Below, one piece after another: positions 44,853-52,580 of a stretch of 64,000 nt of DNA. Within the stretch, counting starts at the first letter, position 1, and each line of letters starts with the position of its first letter. A model generated the notes under the pieces. It saw nothing but the letters and a program-made list of their open reading frames with translations. It was not told the origin of the DNA and made no database searches. Origin of the DNA: UBA2779 sp965232615. Lineage in GTDB: Bacteria; Spirochaetota; Spirochaetia; DSM-2461. The DNA lies in NCBI GenBank assembly GCA_965232615.1, contig OZ246985.1, forward strand, positions 1,550,001-1,614,000, read 5' to 3'. A program made the translations under genes and the position numbers.

Positions 44853-46139
44853 ATGCATCATGCTGCTTCCGGGACATTTGAAAACAGTAATTTCCTGTGG
44901 AAATCTCCTGACACGGGTAAGCTCCTGATTGATTCGAAGAAATTTGCCCGTTCCGATTCTCCTGTTTTGATCCCTGGAGAGAGTGGTACTGGGAAAGAAC
45001 TCCTCGCTGAGAGCACCTCTAAAAACCCTTATTTCGTTTTTAGCTTGATCTTTTTCCTCGCTGCTACGTTGTCAAAATGCTCACGTAATCAGGTGCGTAC
45101 CACAGGAGCAAAGCTCCGAGGAACGCACCGCCAACCGCTTAATCTAGCTCCGCTTTTGCCGTCTTGTATCAAGAAAGAATTTAATCAGGTGCGTACCACA
45201 GGAGCAAAGCTCCGAGGAACGCACCGCCAACCGCTTAATCTAGCTCCGCTTTTGCCGTCTTGTATCAAGAAAGAATTTAATCAGGTGCGTACCACAGGAG
45301 CAAAGCTCCGAGGAACGCACCGCCAACCGCTTAATCTAGCTCCGCTTTTGCCGTCTTGTATCAAGAAAGAATTTAATCAGGTGCGTACCGCAGGAGCAAA
45401 GCTCCGAGGAACGCACCGCCACTGCGCCAAATTCCAAAAACGGTTTTTTAGAGGTTGCCCTGAGTATATTCATTTTTATTCCCGGCGGCCAACAGGTCCC
45501 ATTATTCGAGTAAATTGTGCAGCCTTCCCCGGTGATCTTATTGAATCAGAATTGTTTGGTTCCATCCAGGGTGCCAAAAATGATTCGATCAAGGATAGAA
45601 CTGGTTGTATTGAACAGGCCGATGGCGGCAATATTCTTCTTAATGAAATTGCAGAACTCAGTCTCCCGGTACAGGCGAAGCTTCTAAGAGTACTCCAGGC
45701 TGGATTTATTCAAAGAATTGGGGAGAGTTTTCAAACGAAAGTTGATGTGAGAATTATAGCTGCTACCAATGGCGATTTGAAGAACATCATGCGGAAATCC
45801 GGATTTCGCAAGGATCTGTATTACAGGCTGGTAGTGTTTGTATTGGAGATTCCGCCTCTGAGAGACCGGCCTGAGGATATTGAAGTTTTTCTGGGGAAAT
45901 CCACTATTACGCCTGATGATTTGATAATTGAAGGAAAAAGTGTTGTCGATTATTCTGGCAGAGTTTTTAAGGATTCTATAGCAGTATTTAAAAAGAATTT
46001 AATCAGAGAATCGTTGAAACTGCATGAGGGCAATCGAACTCGTATGGCCATGGCACTGGGAATACAAAGGACATATCTATCCCGTATGCTGAAAGAATTA
46101 TCCATCACATATGAAAAGGAGAAACAAAATGATAAATGA
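44853..46139 (+). CDS. Decayed sigma-54-dependent activator interrupted by an in-frame element (probable pseudogene)
   Basis: The open frame encodes 428 residues. It starts as a sigma-54 interaction AAA+ domain with Walker A GESGTGKE at 42-49, is interrupted after Glu53 by 151 residues encoded by the element at 45012-45459, then resumes at Glu204 with YIHFYSRRPTGPIIRVNCAA. The GAFTGA loop needed for sigma-54 contact reads GAKNDS (240-245) and Walker B reads NILLNEI, with Asn264 in place of the catalytic Asp. After PLRDRPEDIEVF about 65 residues of the lid, including the GNVREL motif, are missing. A Fis-type helix-turn-helix (GNRTRMAMALGIQRTYLSRM) closes the protein. No receiver domain is present. 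As written it should not hydrolyse ATP or open promoters; DNA binding remains possible. Confidence 0.8.
   Translation: MHHAASGTFENSNFLWKSPDTGKLLIDSKKFARSDSPVLIPGESGTGKELLAESTSKNPYFVFSLIFFLAATLSKCSRNQVRTTGAKLRGTHRQPLNLAPLLPSCIKKEFNQVRTTGAKLRGTHRQPLNLAPLLPSCIKKEFNQVRTTGAKLRGTHRQPLNLAPLLPSCIKKEFNQVRTAGAKLRGTHRHCAKFQKRFFRGCPEYIHFYSRRPTGPIIRVNCAAFPGDLIESELFGSIQGAKNDSIKDRTGCIEQADGGNILLNEIAELSLPVQAKLLRVLQAGFIQRIGESFQTKVDVRIIAATNGDLKNIMRKSGFRKDLYYRLVVFVLEIPPLRDRPEDIEVFLGKSTITPDDLIIEGKSVVDYSGRVFKDSIAVFKKNLIRESLKLHEGNRTRMAMALGIQRTYLSRMLKELSITYEKEKQNDK
45012..45459. mobile_element. 448-bp MITE-like element with terminal inverted repeats and CTGAG target duplication
   Basis: The left end AGCACCTCTAAAAACCC (45012-45028) matches the reverse complement of the right end, GGCAACCTCTAAAAAACCG (45441-45459), apart from two single-base indels and the end bases. 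CTGAG flanks it at 45007-45011 and 45460-45464. Removing 45012-45464 (453 bp, 151 codons) rejoins the activator frame between LLAE and YIHF, as expected of an uninterrupted AAA+ domain. The element has no transposase gene. It contains a short inverted pair CTAAAAA/TTTTTAG near its left end, then tandem 96-bp repeats. No family name can be given. Confidence 0.78.
45087..45420. repeat. Tandem 96-bp repeats, three complete and one partial, each with a hairpin
   Basis: Units start at 45087, 45183, 45279 and 45375. The first three are identical over 96 bp; the fourth stops after 46 bp and differs by one base (ACCGCA for ACCACA). Each has a dyad: GGTGCGT pairs with ACGCACC, enclosing GGAGC-AAA-GCTCC, then a 58-bp linker. 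Because 96 is divisible by three, copy-number change would add or remove 32 residues without a frameshift. Confidence 0.93.
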
Positions 46140-46827
46140 GAAAAAGCAAAAAGCAGGGAGTGATCTCTCCCTGCGCGAACGTATTAATACCGGGATCACA
46201 AGAAATTGGAAGCTTTTTATACTTGTGATTGTGGGCATGATTTTTGTTATGATAGGCATAATGACTTTAAGCTTCATTCAGGAAAAAAATCGCAATACTT
46301 CAGCAGAATTATCGGAAGAAATCCAGGAATTGTATGATGACTGGATCTCGGAGGAACCTGAGGATAGAGACGATGATTCAATAAAGACCTTGATTGATAA
46401 GGCTCTCGCTGAGCATCCAGGGCATTTTGCAGCCCAGAAGGCTTTGTTTGTACGCGGCAAAATGGCCTATGAAGAAGAGAACTGGGCAGAAGCAGCCGAA
46501 AATTTTGATGAACTTGCCAATAGATGGCCGAGAAGCTACCTTGCACCAGTCAGTCTTTTTAATTCTGCTTCTGCGAAAGAACAGGCAGGCAATGCTGAGG
46601 ATGCTGAGCAGACTTTTTACAGAATCATTGAATTGTATGCGGAAACCAGTCCACTCATTCCTGAGGTCTATTTTAATCTTGGTCGAATCGCTGAAAGTGT
46701 AAATGATGTGGATACCGCCCTGGAAAAGTACAATGAAATTATAGCCGGATACCCTGGAAGCCGTTGGACAGATCTTTCCAGAAATCGCATAATATTTCTT
46801 GAAAATCAATCCTTAAAGGGGGAATGA
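46129..46827 (+). CDS. Membrane-anchored TPR protein (YfgM-like topology)
   Basis: The 232-residue product has a basic N-terminus, one transmembrane helix (about 29-51, LFILVIVGMIFVMIGIMTLS), then TPR-type repeats in the periplasm (about 95-220: AAENFDELANRWPRSYLAPV; EVYFNLGRIAESVNDVDTAL). This topology recalls YfgM/BamB-neighbour proteins. AAGGAG seven bases upstream fixes the ATG at 46129; an in-frame ATG at 46111 lacks such a site. It overlaps the decayed activator by 11 bp and precedes the cyclase by 1 bp, so it probably belongs with the latter. Confidence 0.8.
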   Translation: MINEKKQKAGSDLSLRERINTGITRNWKLFILVIVGMIFVMIGIMTLSFIQEKNRNTSAELSEEIQELYDDWISEEPEDRDDDSIKTLIDKALAEHPGHFAAQKALFVRGKMAYEEENWAEAAENFDELANRWPRSYLAPVSLFNSASAKEQAGNAEDAEQTFYRIIELYAETSPLIPEVYFNLGRIAESVNDVDTALEKYNEIIAGYPGSRWTDLSRNRIIFLENQSLKGE

Positions 46828-46828
46828 A

Positions 46829-49207
46829 TTGGGATGTAGCAAGTTGCTGACAAACTCATTCTTTTCGATTAGATTTTTCAGCCTTTTCCTGGGACTCATC
46901 GTTTTCAGCGTGTTGTTCCTTTTTAGCCTTTTTACAGATATACCTGAAAACCTTGAAACTCGAATCATTGACCTTCACTTCACTTTGAAGCAAAACCTTA
47001 CACAGAGAAGTGATCAGGAAAATGTTATCAGGGAGCAGCGTTCTCACAAAGTATCCAGGGATATACTGATTATAGGTATAGATTCCCGGACGCTGGATGT
47101 ATTTGGACGATGGCCTTTTCCCCGCTCCACCCATGCAGACCTTTTAAATTCATTTTCCAGGATTAAAGAGCAGAATGACCGGGAATCTATAGTCCTTCTG
47201 GATATCCTGATTAATGAAGTTGCCGATAGAGCATTCGAGGATGCAATTCTTATAGATACTATAGAAGATCATGGGCGAGTTGCCCTCCAGACTCAAATCC
47301 ATGGTCTCCCATTCTCAACAGCCAGGGAAGAAGAGTATGCTGCCCGATTTGATGCATTGCTTGATAACTACGGTGAAATCCATAATGTTCAGGGTGATCT
47401 ATCCCATGTCATACCTTATTACGGAATTGAGTCTCCATTAGTACCATATGGCGAAAAAATCCATGCCTATGGTCATGCGTCATACCGGGAAGATAGAGAT
47501 AAGGTTTATCGACGACAGCAGCTTGTTACGCGATATAGCAGGAAAACCGGCGAGATTTCCTTTAGCAATGAACCTGTTCCAGATATTGATTTCAATGGCA
47601 GGGGACATCTAGGGTGGACTGATAAAAATGGCAGGAATCATATGGTTGAGTTTCCTGTCACACAAGACCAGATTGTTTCACTGCACAGGAATCTTCTGGA
47701 GAATGGTATTCCCCGAATTGATAATTCAGGTAACAGTTCCTGGATTGTCTCAATCTATCAGGATCACTTCATACCTGCTATTACCCTGTCTCTGGCCCTG
47801 CATTATTTCAACAAAACTCTGGATGATCTGGATGTCCAGTATGGATCTCATATACGTATTAACAATCCAATGAGTTGGAATTCTGAAGAAGAAACATGGG
47901 AACTCTATTCCATTCCTGTCGGTTTCGGCAGTCGAAGGAGAATGCAGGTATTGAATGAGATTACCATTCCCATCGATGAAAATGGTAATATGCTTATCAA
48001 TTTCATGGGATTTCGATCATCATCTGATCCGAGCGGTGTCCAGACATTTCCTGTACGCTCCTATGCTGCTTACGCCAACAATGTCCGTAGTTCGGATCCT
48101 GAAACATGGCCTAAAACAAAGAAGCTGAACAACAAAATTGTGATGGTAGGCGCATTTACCTCAGGTATGGCGGATGATGAAAAAAATACTCCTCTGGGCC
48201 TTATGTTTGGTGTGGAAGTGCATGCTAATGCTCTTAACACTATTGTAATGAATAACTTCATTCGACAGATACCGGCATGGGCAAACAATACTATCATGCT
48301 GATTTTGATCTTATTCTTTGCCTGGTTAACATCCCGTATGAAGAACATTGGCTGGTCAATCGCAGTTTTGCTTAGCTTCATTCTGATATCATTTCTGGCG
48401 GTTACTCTCGTATTTGAATATAGAAATACGGCATTGAACTGGGCCAATCCTATTTCCGGTATACTGCTTACCTACCTTGCAGTCGTGCTCTATCGGGTTT
48501 TATCCGCCGAAAGGGACAAGAAACAGATTGAAAATGTCTTCGGGCAGTTCATCTCTCCGGCGATTGTAGAAGAGCTTACAAACTCTCTGCCGGAACTTGG
48601 AGGAGAGGATGTTGATGTTACAGTTTTTTTCTCTGATATTCGAGCTTTTTCTCAAATTTCAGAGAAATTAAGTGCACAGGAATTAGTCATGCTTCTGAAT
48701 GACTATTTAACCGATATGACGAATAGTCTTGTAAATGATTTCTATGGTACTCTTGATAAATACATCGGCGATGCCATTATGGCATTCTGGGGTGCACCAC
48801 GCGCCCAGGAAGATCATGCTGTTCGTGCCTGTCGATGTGCTATTATGCAAATATTTCTGTTGGGTAAACTCAATGAAAGAATCCAGATGGAGAGTGGAGA
48901 AGATGGATTAACACTTGACATTGGTATTGGATTGAATTCAGGAACCTGCATGGTGGGCTATATGGGAAGTGAGGGGCGAAAAAACTATACAGCCATAGGA
49001 GATACTGTTAATCTGGCAAGTCGTCTGGAAGGTGTGAACAAAGTGTATGGGACTAATATAATAATAAGTGAGGATACATGGACTCGAATAAAGCATGAGC
49101 CATTCATAGCCAGGGAATTGGATGAAATACGCGTCAAAGGTCGCTCCACTCCTGTCACCATTTATGAATTACTGGACTACGATGGAGATTTGCTGTCAGG
49201 CATGTAG
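46829..49207 (+). CDS. CHASE2-domain adenylate cyclase, class III
   Basis: The 792-residue product has an N-terminal membrane helix, an extracytoplasmic CHASE2 sensor domain (about 40-450, with ILIIGIDSRTLDVFGRWPFPR), three further helices (about 480-560) and a cytoplasmic nucleotide cyclase domain (about 595-780). Metal-binding Asp603 is in FFSDIRAFS and a second Asp follows in YIGDAIMAFWG. Substrate-specifying Lys (LDKYIGD, near 644) fits ATP, and Thr (NYTAIGDTVN, near 721) replaces the usual Asp, as in class IIIb cyclases. TTG at 46829 follows AAGGGGG by six bases. It should make cAMP in response to an unknown periplasmic signal. Confidence 0.92.
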   Translation: MGCSKLLTNSFFSIRFFSLFLGLIVFSVLFLFSLFTDIPENLETRIIDLHFTLKQNLTQRSDQENVIREQRSHKVSRDILIIGIDSRTLDVFGRWPFPRSTHADLLNSFSRIKEQNDRESIVLLDILINEVADRAFEDAILIDTIEDHGRVALQTQIHGLPFSTAREEEYAARFDALLDNYGEIHNVQGDLSHVIPYYGIESPLVPYGEKIHAYGHASYREDRDKVYRRQQLVTRYSRKTGEISFSNEPVPDIDFNGRGHLGWTDKNGRNHMVEFPVTQDQIVSLHRNLLENGIPRIDNSGNSSWIVSIYQDHFIPAITLSLALHYFNKTLDDLDVQYGSHIRINNPMSWNSEEETWELYSIPVGFGSRRRMQVLNEITIPIDENGNMLINFMGFRSSSDPSGVQTFPVRSYAAYANNVRSSDPETWPKTKKLNNKIVMVGAFTSGMADDEKNTPLGLMFGVEVHANALNTIVMNNFIRQIPAWANNTIMLILILFFAWLTSRMKNIGWSIAVLLSFILISFLAVTLVFEYRNTALNWANPISGILLTYLAVVLYRVLSAERDKKQIENVFGQFISPAIVEELTNSLPELGGEDVDVTVFFSDIRAFSQISEKLSAQELVMLLNDYLTDMTNSLVNDFYGTLDKYIGDAIMAFWGAPRAQEDHAVRACRCAIMQIFLLGKLNERIQMESGEDGLTLDIGIGLNSGTCMVGYMGSEGRKNYTAIGDTVNLASRLEGVNKVYGTNIIISEDTWTRIKHEPFIARELDEIRVKGRSTPVTIYELLDYDGDLLSGM

Positions 49208-49221
49208 ATTTGGGATTATCG

Positions 49222-50034
49222 ATGAGAAGAAATTATTTTTTACTCCTAATTCTAATTTCCGGATGCGGCTTACCAGATTATCAATCGATTGAGCCTCCAT
49301 CTTTCAGTGAAACTGGATCGGAATACTCAGTAGCCTTTTTAACACCTATAGATGATCAGAACATTGAAGGATATATCATTTACTACAAGGTTTATACTGG
49401 TCTATCAGATTATGACCTGGTCGGGGTAGCAGACCGACAGAAATTTGACGATGAGACTCAATATAGTAATAACGAAATATCAGCAGGTTCAGTTGTTCCA
49501 AATCAGCAGGGATTTTTCAGGATGGGGAAAGCAAGTGAGAGTACTCTGGACGAACCTGTTATCAGTCAGAATACTGTCACGACCGGTACCGCGATCTACA
49601 TTGGTTATGAAGATGAGAAGCTGATTGCGTACATCGATGAAGATCAACCTCAGGATTCTATAATTCAGGAACTTGCCCGAGGAGTATTGGACTTCAATGT
49701 TGCGAATCCTTCATTTCTTTCTTTTAATGACTGGGTGTTCGACTCCAATAATTATACAGACATCGATCTCTACCGTAATAAGAGTACTACAGGGTTTCTG
49801 GATTATCAGCCAGTCCGTACTGAGGCGATATATAACACAGCAACATCAATTTCAATACCTTTAACAGATATTTCGTCGCCGAATGAACTCGATAAAAACA
49901 TACCAATACTGATAGGTGTGGTGGTACATTCCACCGGGATTGATCCCCAGACATTGAAACCATTGAACAGTATTCCCATTCATCTTGGAACTATCGAACT
50001 TGATCCGCCAGATTCGTCAGCAGCTCGACAATAG
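49222..50034 (+). CDS. Lipoprotein of unknown function
   Basis: The 270-residue product starts MRRNYFLLLILISGCG, a short signal with a lipobox ending ISGC, so the mature protein should be lipidated at Cys. The remainder is beta-rich and acidic, with a segment resembling a fibronectin-type or immunoglobulin-like fold near residues 30-70 (VAFLTPIDDQNIEGYIIYY). I do not recognise a family. The ATG at 49222 is used instead of TTG at 49210 because the signal sequence begins there. It follows the cyclase by 14 bp and may be co-transcribed. Confidence 0.78.
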   Translation: MRRNYFLLLILISGCGLPDYQSIEPPSFSETGSEYSVAFLTPIDDQNIEGYIIYYKVYTGLSDYDLVGVADRQKFDDETQYSNNEISAGSVVPNQQGFFRMGKASESTLDEPVISQNTVTTGTAIYIGYEDEKLIAYIDEDQPQDSIIQELARGVLDFNVANPSFLSFNDWVFDSNNYTDIDLYRNKSTTGFLDYQPVRTEAIYNTATSISIPLTDISSPNELDKNIPILIGVVVHSTGIDPQTLKPLNSIPIHLGTIELDPPDSSAARQ

Positions 50035-50055
50035 ATTCTTTGTTTAGGGAGCATT

Positions 50056-50334
50056 ATGAGAGAATTAATACTGATATTCACGTACCTTGTATGTGCTTTC
50101 ATAACCGTCTTTATTCTTAAACTAACAGGCTACAGATTTTCCTGGAGATTATTCTGGCTATCCTGGTTTATTAGTTTGAGTGGTGCCTTTTTTGGAGGTG
50201 TTTTTGGAATTATACTTCTGAACCACCTGAGTTTCGAGTTCAGTTTAATTATGAGCGCTATACCAGCTTTCCTGGGCGCCTGTTTGTTTATCGGAGTGTT
50301 CTTATTCTTAAGATCAATTCCCGACCAATGGTAA
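50056..50334 (+). CDS. Small integral membrane protein of unknown function
   Basis: The 92-residue product is almost wholly hydrophobic, with three predicted membrane helices (about 2-20, 34-55 and 62-86) and a glycine-rich turn (SGAFFGGVFGIIL). AGGGAG lies four bases before the ATG, and codon usage resembles its neighbours. It sits 21 bp after the lipoprotein gene. No family is recognised. Confidence 0.65.
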   Translation: MRELILIFTYLVCAFITVFILKLTGYRFSWRLFWLSWFISLSGAFFGGVFGIILLNHLSFEFSLIMSAIPAFLGACLFIGVFLFLRSIPDQW

Positions 50335-50428
50335 TCCAGCCACAACTTCCGATAATGTATATTCTGTCTACCTGGATTCTGACTCTACAGCTTTCTCAAC
50401 TATTGATAATCAAGTAATATGAATCACC

Positions 50429-51202
50429 ATGAACTCTCAATCTTTCACGAATTTTCTGGAAACGATCAAAACTCTTCGAGGTCCTGAAGGCTGTCCCTGG
50501 GATAAGGAACAAACTCCTTCAAGCATGAGAACACTTCTTCTGGAAGAGGTGTATGAAACTCTGGAAGCCATCAATTCCAATGATCCCCAACATGTCAGGG
50601 AAGAATTGGGTGATGTACTGCTGATTATCAGTATGATTGCTCTGATGTATACAGAGCAAGGTGAATTCAGTCTGGACGATGTTTTCTCCAGTATCAATGC
50701 CAAACTCATTCGACGACATCCCCATGTTTTTGCCAATACCGTTGTCAAGGATTCGGAGGAAGTTCTCAGGAATTGGGAGAGAATAAAGGTTGAAATTGAA
50801 GGTAAAAGTAAACCGCATGAATCAACGCTGGAAGGTATTCCAGGGAGTCTTCCACCCCTTGAACGATCCTACATGCTTCAGCGAAAGGCTGCAAAAAAAG
50901 GCTTTGACTGGCCTGATCACCAGGGCCCAATAAGTAAAGTAATGGAGGAACTGGAAGAACTCAAGCTTGCCGAAGATAAGAATCACAGGGAAGAAGAACT
51001 TGGAGATCTGCTTTTTTCAGTGGTTAACTATGCAAGACATTTGAAAATAGATCCAGCAATCGCATTGTTTCGCAGTAATCTGAAATTTGAAAAACGTTTC
51101 CGCCATGTGGAGAAGCGGATGAATACCGATGGAGTCCCCCTGTCTCCTGAAAATATCGACATTATGGATGCATATTGGGAAGAAGCCAAATCTGTCCAAT
51201 AA
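50429..51202 (+). CDS. mazG: Nucleoside triphosphate pyrophosphohydrolase MazG
   Basis: MazG hydrolyses NTPs to NMPs and PPi, cleaning the nucleotide pool or lowering ppGpp levels. The 257-residue product has the tandem-domain form: the N-terminal domain with GCPWDKEQTPSSM, LLEEVYETLEAI and EELGDVLL (metal-binding Glu and Asp), and a C-terminal repeat with KVMEELEELKLAE and EEELGDLLFSVVNYAR. A gap of 94 bp separates it from the small membrane protein. It converges with rodA over 52 bp holding only a short GAATCA/TGATTC hairpin. Confidence 0.94.
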   Translation: MNSQSFTNFLETIKTLRGPEGCPWDKEQTPSSMRTLLLEEVYETLEAINSNDPQHVREELGDVLLIISMIALMYTEQGEFSLDDVFSSINAKLIRRHPHVFANTVVKDSEEVLRNWERIKVEIEGKSKPHESTLEGIPGSLPPLERSYMLQRKAAKKGFDWPDHQGPISKVMEELEELKLAEDKNHREEELGDLLFSVVNYARHLKIDPAIALFRSNLKFEKRFRHVEKRMNTDGVPLSPENIDIMDAYWEEAKSVQ

Positions 51203-51254
51203 ATCATACAGATTCGTCCATGGAAATGCAGGAATCAGATTGATTCTGAATGTA

Positions 51255-52580
51255 TCAAACTCTATGCCGACGGCGTATATGTATAGATAGTAGCAGTCCA
51301 ATCGATATGAGGGCTGTCCAAAGCGAAGAACCACCATAGGAAAGAAAGAATAATGGAATTCCAGTTATGGGCATAACACCTATTGACATCCCAATATTTT
51401 CAATGACATGAAAACCTATCATGGCAACAATACCAACGGCAATGTAAGTCCCGAATTTATCCTGAGATGTGTAGGCAATGTGCAGGGACCTTATTATGAT
51501 AATTGAAAAGAGAATAAAGATTATCAGTCCTCCGAGGAAACCTGTTTCCTCTGCAAGTATGGAAAATATGAAATCAGTATTCTGTTCTGGAAGGTATTGA
51601 TAGTGAGATTGTGTGCCCTGGAGAAAACCCTTTCCTCTGAGTCCTCCGGATCCCACAGCTGTCAATGATTGAATAATATGCCATCCAGCACCCAGGGGAT
51701 CAATCTGGGGATTGAGAAATACAACAAATCTCATCATCTGATAACCATGGAGAACTATGATGGCACCAATGATGCCGATATATGATACAGCTATTACTCC
51801 GAGGAGATACAATAACCCCAGAAAATATCGGCGATAAAAAATGATCCAGCCTGCAACAGCCAATCCAGCTAATACTAAAATTGAAATTATGGTTACCTGT
51901 CGTAACGATTTATCAGTAAAAATACGAAAAAATCCATTAGGGATTCGAGATACATGCTTGTCCCAGGCAAAACCGATGACACCAAGAACGATTAAGAGAC
52001 CCACAATCAGGGGGAAGACAAGGACATTCCACCGTATATCAGCAAAGAATGAAATTGTGAAAAGGATGGGGATGTATACAAACGCAGTTCCGAGATCCGG
52101 CTGGAGAAGAATTAAAATGACAGGAATACTGGTAATGATGATTGCCCCTGAATACTGCCCCAGGCTGGAGACTCCCCTACCCCTTTCATCATACCACCAT
52201 GCCAGCATGATGATTAAAATAACCTTTCCAAATTCTGACGGCTGGATGCCGATGCCACCTATCCCCAGCCATGCACGAGCTCCTTTTACATAAGTTCCAA
52301 CCATAAGAACCAGAATCAGTGTTAGTATGAATCCGGCGTAAAGCGGCAGGATCAATGATCTCCATCTCTGATAATCAATCCATGAGAATGCAGTCATGAG
52401 AATCAGACCGGTTATAGACCATATTGTCTGCTTAATCCATTCCGATGATACTTGAACTCCTTCCGATGTCACACCACTGGAATATATAAAAGCTACTCCC
52501 AGCAGCATCAGGCCTAGAACACACAACATCAAACAGACATCAATTCTGAAAAAACCAGTCGTAATCCTATTTTGATTCAT
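51255..52580 (-). CDS. rodA: Rod-shape SEDS glycosyltransferase RodA
   Basis: RodA polymerises glycan strands in the elongasome with PBP2. The 441-residue product has about ten to twelve membrane helices, ARAWLGIGGIGIQPSEFGK, LLQPDLGTA (the catalytic Asp of SEDS proteins), GKGFLQGTQSHYQYLPEQNTD compressed in the large loop, and FFLSYGGSSL near the end. It is longer than E. coli RodA because of extra helices around residues 225-290. It overlaps mrdA by 4 bp as ATGA, confirming pairing with PBP2 instead of FtsI. Confidence 0.95.
   Translation of the reverse strand: MNQNRITTGFFRIDVCLMLCVLGLMLLGVAFIYSSGVTSEGVQVSSEWIKQTIWSITGLILMTAFSWIDYQRWRSLILPLYAGFILTLILVLMVGTYVKGARAWLGIGGIGIQPSEFGKVILIIMLAWWYDERGRGVSSLGQYSGAIIITSIPVILILLQPDLGTAFVYIPILFTISFFADIRWNVLVFPLIVGLLIVLGVIGFAWDKHVSRIPNGFFRIFTDKSLRQVTIISILVLAGLAVAGWIIFYRRYFLGLLYLLGVIAVSYIGIIGAIIVLHGYQMMRFVVFLNPQIDPLGAGWHIIQSLTAVGSGGLRGKGFLQGTQSHYQYLPEQNTDFIFSILAEETGFLGGLIIFILFSIIIIRSLHIAYTSQDKFGTYIAVGIVAMIGFHVIENIGMSIGVMPITGIPLFFLSYGGSSLWTALISIGLLLSIHIRRRHRV

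Noticed and set aside
45087..45420. Possible CRISPR array because of regularly spaced palindromic repeats
   Set aside because: The segments between the dyads are identical to one another, so there are no unique spacers, and no cas genes are present. It is a tandem repeat.
51203..51254. GAATCA/TGATTC hairpin between mazG and rodA as a terminator
   Set aside because: The stem is only six AT-rich pairs and lacks a T run on either strand.
51255..52580. Assignment of the SEDS protein as FtsW
   Set aside because: It overlaps the PBP2 gene and follows mreBCD, which points to RodA; no division genes are nearby.
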